From assembly GCA_035291605.1 (NCBI GenBank), contig DATDRS010000296.1, forward strand, positions 1 to 25,719: a stretch of DNA of 25,719 nucleotides, given 5' to 3'. A model generated the notes under the pieces. It saw only the letters and a list, made by a program, of their open reading frames with translations. It was not told where the DNA came from and searched no databases. The DNA comes from DATDRS01 sp035291605. Lineage in GTDB: Bacteria > Chloroflexota > Anaerolineae > Anaerolineales > UBA6663. Shown here piece by piece: positions 22,572 to 25,719 of the stretch; within the stretch, counting starts at the first letter, position 1; each line of letters starts with the position of its first letter. Position numbers and translations under genes: made by a program.

Positions 22572-22583
22572 TTTCCAACCTCC
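22531..22583. repeat. Heptamer tandem repeat, CTCYAAY, spanning the kinase stop codon
   Basis: Seven consecutive 7-base units plus a partial one: CTCCAAT, CTCTAAT, CTCCAAC, CTCCAAC, CTCTAAT, CTCTAAT, TTCCAAC, CTCC. The kinase frame passes through them and gives 'PPISNLQPPTSNL' before stopping at a TAA inside a unit (22569-22571). The next gene starts directly after the repeat at 22584. Confidence 0.85.
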
Positions 22584-23600
22584 ATGCGCCGCCGCCTCCT
22601 CTCTCTTTCTCTCTCTTTCCTCTCCTGCACTATAGGCTTCGCCCCGCGCGCCATCCTCACCCCGCAAGTAATCCTGCCCACGACCGTTCCGACTCCCACG
22701 GCTACGTGGACGCCTGAACCCACGCGGACGCCCCGCCCGACGCTCTTCCCCTCCATCACTCCCACACGCGCGCCGCAGCCGGCCTCGCCCACCCCGCTCG
22801 GGGGCGGCGCTGCGCAGATCGTCTTCCACACGGGTGGGACTGGCGAGGAAGAAATCGCCAGAATCAACCTGGACGGCACGGGCCTCGTCAACCTCACCAA
22901 TGCGCCGGGCAGCGACATCACCCCGCGCTGGTCGCCCGACGGCGCGCGCATCGCTTTCGTCTCCAACCGTGACGGCGACCGCGACATTTACCTGATGAAC
23001 GCCGACGGCAGCAATCTTATCAACATCACCAACAACGACGACGAAGACGATTCCCCCTCGTGGAGTCGCGACGGGCAATCCATCCTGTTCTCATCCGACC
23101 GGGACGGCAACCAGGAAATCTACCGCATGAGACCCCACGGCGCACAAGTCGTGCGGCTCACCAGCGACCTCGGCTTCGACCTCTACCCAACCTACTCGCC
23201 CGACGGCGAGCGCATCGCCTTCACCTCCAACCGCGCGGGCGACTACGAGATCCACATCATTAACGGCGCCGGCTCCGAGCTCCAACGCCTCACCGCCGGC
23301 CCGGCGCAAGACCTCTACCCTGTCTGGAGCGCCGACGGCAAGAGCCTCATCTTCGCCTCCGACCGTTCGGGCGACTACGAGCTCTACCGCCTCACCCTCG
23401 AGGGCCTCACCCTGCAAAACCTCACCAACAACCTGGCCAACGACGCCTCCCCGCGCCTCTCACCCGACGGCCAGCACCTCGTCTTCGACACCAACCGCGA
23501 TGGCAACTACGAAATCTACCTCCTCGACCTCGCCAGCCTCGGCGTCACGCGCGTCACCAATAATACGATCTTCGACGCCAACGGCGACTGGAGGCCATAG
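22584..23600 (+). CDS. PD40/TolB-like beta-propeller, probable lipoprotein
   Basis: 338 residues. The signal sequence ends in a weak lipobox (F-L-S-C15), followed by a Pro/Thr-rich linker of about 55 residues ('TPTATWTPEPTRTPRPT') that would hold the domain away from the membrane. The remainder is five clear PD40 repeats of about 42 residues ('ITPRWSPDGARIAFVSNRDG', 'DSPSWSRDGQSILFSSDRDG', 'LYPTYSPDGERIAFTSNRAG', and so on). Incomplete repeats at both ends ('EEEIARINLDGTGLVNLT' and 'FDANGDWRP') would close a six-bladed ring as in TolB. No Tol-Pal genes are near, so it is not TolB itself. It starts 13 bases after the kinase stop with no clear ribosome-binding site, suggesting coupled translation. 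Its role is probably binding of a protein or surface partner. Confidence 0.85.
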   Translation: MRRRLLSLSLSFLSCTIGFAPRAILTPQVILPTTVPTPTATWTPEPTRTPRPTLFPSITPTRAPQPASPTPLGGGAAQIVFHTGGTGEEEIARINLDGTGLVNLTNAPGSDITPRWSPDGARIAFVSNRDGDRDIYLMNADGSNLINITNNDDEDDSPSWSRDGQSILFSSDRDGNQEIYRMRPHGAQVVRLTSDLGFDLYPTYSPDGERIAFTSNRAGDYEIHIINGAGSELQRLTAGPAQDLYPVWSADGKSLIFASDRSGDYELYRLTLEGLTLQNLTNNLANDASPRLSPDGQHLVFDTNRDGNYEIYLLDLASLGVTRVTNNTIFDANGDWRP

Positions 23601-23894
23601 CCGCTGCCTGACGCAGAGATTCTTCGGCGATCTGCCCCCCGCATGGGGGGTCCGCGCCTCAGAATGACAGGCCAGAGCAGGTGATAGTTTCTCCAGACCG
23701 CTTGACGCCCCATCCCCCCTCGCATACACTCCTGCCATCCTTCCCTCCAGGGTAATCCGAGCCTGGTCTAACATAAGTGTATTTCCGACACTTTATCACT
23801 CTGAATTCGTAGAACCATCATGTAGAACAGCTTGCCCCATCCGTTTATCCGTGACTGATCCGTTGCCGCCCATCCGTTGAAAGAAAAAAGAACC
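23601..23894. other. Intergenic region (294 bases) with a palindromic repeat and a small inverted repeat
   Basis: Contains the palindrome at 23611-23672 and an inverted repeat AAGTGT (23775-23780) / ACACTT (23788-23793) with a 7-base spacer, which could be an operator or small hairpin. I see no coding frame, RNA gene or promoter I can support in the rest. The promoter of the MoxR gene is presumably here. Confidence 0.5.
23611..23672. repeat. Nested palindromic repeat after the PD40 gene
   Basis: Inner hairpin CCCCCC (23635-23640) / GGGGGG (23645-23650) with loop GCAT; outer arms include ATTCT (23619-23623) / AGAAT (23661-23665). Elements with GATTCTTCGG and CAGAATGACA at the ends are, as I recall, frequent intergenic repeats in related genomes. 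No T-tract follows, so a terminator role is uncertain. Confidence 0.55.
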
Positions 23895-25481
23895 ATGCCC
23901 ACCGAGAAGCCCTACCAACACGTTCCCGCCGCGCCGACAAACCCCAAGGCTTCGCGAAGCACGCCGGCCAAGACCTTCGACGTGGCTGACCTGTACTCCG
24001 GCCCGGTCGCGGACGTCAGGCCCAGCGCCGACGGCAGCCAGCCGCTCGACGAGAAACTGCGGCAGGCGTACTTCTGGATCGTCAACTACGCGATCATCAG
24101 CCCCCATTACGACATCGAATACCACGAAGGCCCGCACCAGACCTTCACCCTCGGCGACCTGAAGAGCAAGGTCAACCTGCCGTCGGGCCAGAGTTACTCC
24201 AGCTTCGTGCTTTTGCCTCTACTCAACTTCGCCGTGCGCAAACGCTGCCTGCTCGTCGGCGGGCCGGGGCGCGGCAAGACGCAGAGCGCCATCCTCATGG
24301 CCATTCTGGGCGGGTACTCTATCAAGGACGTGAAGCGCGGGATGCAGCACGGCCAGCCCCAAATGACCATCTCCGACCTGCTGGGCAACCCGCTCCCGGC
24401 AGACCTGGTGAACGCGCAAAAGATGGAGGACATCCGCATATCCTGGCGCCAATGGCTCTCGATGCGCGTCAAGATCATTGACGAATACAACCGCATCCCC
24501 ACCCGCACCCAGTCGGCGCTCCTCACCCTGATGGCCGACAATTACGCCGAAATCCTCGACCACATCTACGAGTGCCCGGAGTCGGCGTGGTATCTCACCG
24601 CCAACGACGAAGTAGGCGGCGGCACGTATCAGGTCATCGAAGCCTTGCGCGACCGGATTGACATCGTCGTCAAGGCGCTCTCCTTCAACACCCGCTTCCT
24701 GCCCGAGCTCCTCACGCGCGTCGAGGAGAACTTCCGCCCCGAAGACATCGTCCCGCCTCAAATCATCTTCAGCGAGGCCGAAATTGACCGCATGAACCAG
24801 GAGATCCTCGACGTGGAGGTGCCCGCGCCCATCCGCCGCCGCTTCGAGTTCTTCGCCAGCCAGTTCGAGTTCCTCGAGACCGCCGCCGACCAGCTGGAAT
24901 ACAAGACCAAAGATACCGCCAAGCTCGCCGGGGCCGACCTGCACCAGCTGGCCATGCAGGACACTGGCAAGGACAAGGTCAAAGACATCGGCAGCCAGAC
25001 GCGCAACGGCCTCTCGGTGCGCGCGCTGATGACCGCGCTCACATTCGTCAAGGCCATGTCCTACTTCCGCGGCGACCCCGACGTTGACCTCGAAGACCTG
25101 CGCCAGATCATCCCCTTCGTCCTTCACGACAAGCTCGTGCCTGACCTCGACTCGCCGTTCTTTGAAGCGCCGGGCCACGCCATCTACCGTACGGACAAGA
25201 TCGGCTGGATTCGCAAACTCTTTGACCTCGCCTGCGCCGAATACGACCGCCTGAACCTCGACAAGGACGACCCGGTCGCCGAACTGGAAGCCGAGTTCGC
25301 GCGCGGCCTGGAAGGCGTCGCCGAGCCGGAAGTCCGCGCCCGGCTGACGAAGATCGAGCGCCTCCTCAACGACTGGAGCAAAGGCCGCAAGTTCTACGGC
25401 CATATGTTCGACGACGTGCTGAAACTGAAGCACCTGCACCAGCGGTACACGAACTACCTGAGATGGCTAACTTATAAGTGA
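23895..25481 (+). CDS. MoxR-type AAA+ ATPase
   Basis: 528 residues. After a low-complexity N-terminus of about 35 residues and a region unique to this subgroup comes an AAA+ core with Walker A 'GGPGRGKTQ' (K128), Walker B 'VKIIDEYNRIP' (D196, E197) and sensor 1 'YLTANDE' (N237). A long C-terminal helical region follows (about 300-528). MoxR ATPases act as chaperones that remodel or insert cofactors into target complexes, usually with a von Willebrand factor A-domain partner encoded next to them; the next gene is cut by the window edge. ATG 23895 is taken as start, with only an A-rich stretch upstream; TTG 23877 is a weaker alternative. It is longer than typical MoxR proteins (about 330 residues), nearer to RavA size. 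Confidence 0.88.
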   Translation: MPTEKPYQHVPAAPTNPKASRSTPAKTFDVADLYSGPVADVRPSADGSQPLDEKLRQAYFWIVNYAIISPHYDIEYHEGPHQTFTLGDLKSKVNLPSGQSYSSFVLLPLLNFAVRKRCLLVGGPGRGKTQSAILMAILGGYSIKDVKRGMQHGQPQMTISDLLGNPLPADLVNAQKMEDIRISWRQWLSMRVKIIDEYNRIPTRTQSALLTLMADNYAEILDHIYECPESAWYLTANDEVGGGTYQVIEALRDRIDIVVKALSFNTRFLPELLTRVEENFRPEDIVPPQIIFSEAEIDRMNQEILDVEVPAPIRRRFEFFASQFEFLETAADQLEYKTKDTAKLAGADLHQLAMQDTGKDKVKDIGSQTRNGLSVRALMTALTFVKAMSYFRGDPDVDLEDLRQIIPFVLHDKLVPDLDSPFFEAPGHAIYRTDKIGWIRKLFDLACAEYDRLNLDKDDPVAELEAEFARGLEGVAEPEVRARLTKIERLLNDWSKGRKFYGHMFDDVLKLKHLHQRYTNYLRWLTYK

Positions 25482-25519
25482 ACGCTGATGACGCTGATAA
25501 GCGTTGATCGGCGCTGATT
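25482..25519. repeat. Degenerate tandem of CGCTGAT units
   Basis: Four units of 9-10 bases: ACGCTGATG, ACGCTGATA, AGCGTTGATC, GGCGCTGATT. They start right after the MoxR stop codon and fill the gap to the next gene. GCTGAT-type tandem repeats are common in intergenic DNA of this kind of genome. Confidence 0.65.
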
Positions 25520-25531
25520 CTACACTCCCCC

Positions 25532-25719
25532 ATGCCCTCTCCGATCATCGGCTCCTTTGCCCAAATCCTCGCCGAGAACCGCTCCCGCTTCAACTCGAAG
25601 TTCGCCGCCGCGCGGCGCTATGATCCGAAGCTGGACGCCGCGGCTTTCGGCGACCATGTGCGCTCAGTCGTCGCGCCCCTGGTCGAGGCGGTTGACCGCG
25701 AGAACCCGGCGACAACGGC
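25532..25719 (+). CDS. Unknown protein downstream of MoxR (3' partial)
   Basis: The frame is open from ATG 25532 to the window edge (62 codons). The visible N-terminus ('MPSPIIGSFAQILAENRSRF', later 'ARRYDPKLDAAAFGDHVRSV') is helical and soluble, with no signal peptide. No motif allows a family call. Position after a MoxR gene suggests a partner protein, commonly one with a VWA domain further on, but that part is not in the window. No strong ribosome-binding site precedes it. Confidence 0.6.
   Translation, partial: MPSPIIGSFAQILAENRSRFNSKFAAARRYDPKLDAAAFGDHVRSVVAPLVEAVDRENPATT

Noticed and set aside
22531..22583. CRISPR-like array
   Set aside because: Units are seven bases in direct tandem with no spacers, and no cas gene is in the window.
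21414..23078. Long open frame (about 554 codons) on the minus strand opposite the kinase and PD40 genes
   Set aside because: Antisense to two recognised genes, low-complexity Glu/Arg/Gly-rich product, no motif.
22584..23600. True TolB of the Tol-Pal system
   Set aside because: It has the PD40 fold but also a long Pro/Thr linker and a probable lipid anchor, and no tolA, tolQ, tolR or pal gene is nearby.

Overview
The window looks like a GC-rich chromosome segment from a Chloroflexota bacterium, probably Anaerolineae-like. This is inferred from the gene families (CruF-like carotenoid enzyme, membrane-anchored NarL-type kinases, Pro/Thr-rich lipoprotein linkers, secreted propellers) and from many short palindromic intergenic repeats; no rRNA or tRNA is present to confirm it. 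I see no CRISPR array, insertion sequence or tRNA.

Layout. 3-194: the 3' end of an aminoglycoside 6-adenylyltransferase-like gene. 292-3197 (+): a NarL/LiaR-type two-component pair. 3248-15194 (-): a compact operon of ten genes, read right to left: ctaB (haem O synthase), a 60-aa membrane protein, a CuA subunit II, a haem-copper subunit I, a 42-aa membrane protein, a second subunit-I-like protein, a copper-type P1B ATPase, a cytochrome b/ferredoxin/MvhD fusion, a UreH-like/Sco fusion, and a CruF-like carotenoid enzyme. 15521-16367 (+): a zinc-ribbon protein and a two-CBS protein. 16437-17129 (-): a cysteine-free Crp/Fnr regulator. 17284-23600 (+): a membrane-anchored protein, two tandem secreted WD-type propellers, an OmpR-type regulator with its kinase, and a PD40 propeller lipoprotein. 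23895-25719 (+): a MoxR-type AAA+ ATPase and the start of the next gene.

How the genes fit together. The minus-strand operon holds the enzyme core, haem O synthesis and copper delivery for a CuA-containing haem-copper enzyme. The most interesting point is its active site. The main subunit I (11852-13417) has all six metal-binding histidines but Gln (Q244) where A/B-type oxygen reductases have the cross-linked Tyr, and no Tyr at the C-family position. The second subunit-I-like protein (10128-11564) has Tyr at that position but Pro-Tyr in place of the CuB His-His pair. This points to something other than a standard oxygen reductase, possibly an NO-reductase-type enzyme. A Crp/Fnr-type palindrome (ATATGA-N6-TCATAT) lies about 42 bases upstream of the predicted operon start site, and a Crp/Fnr gene lies 1.2 kb away.

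A second theme is intergenic repeats entering coding sequence. The C-terminal tails and stop codons of two histidine kinases and the CruF-like protein lie in palindromic or heptamer repeats, and the copper ATPase carries an in-frame insert of about 37 residues made of a direct repeat.
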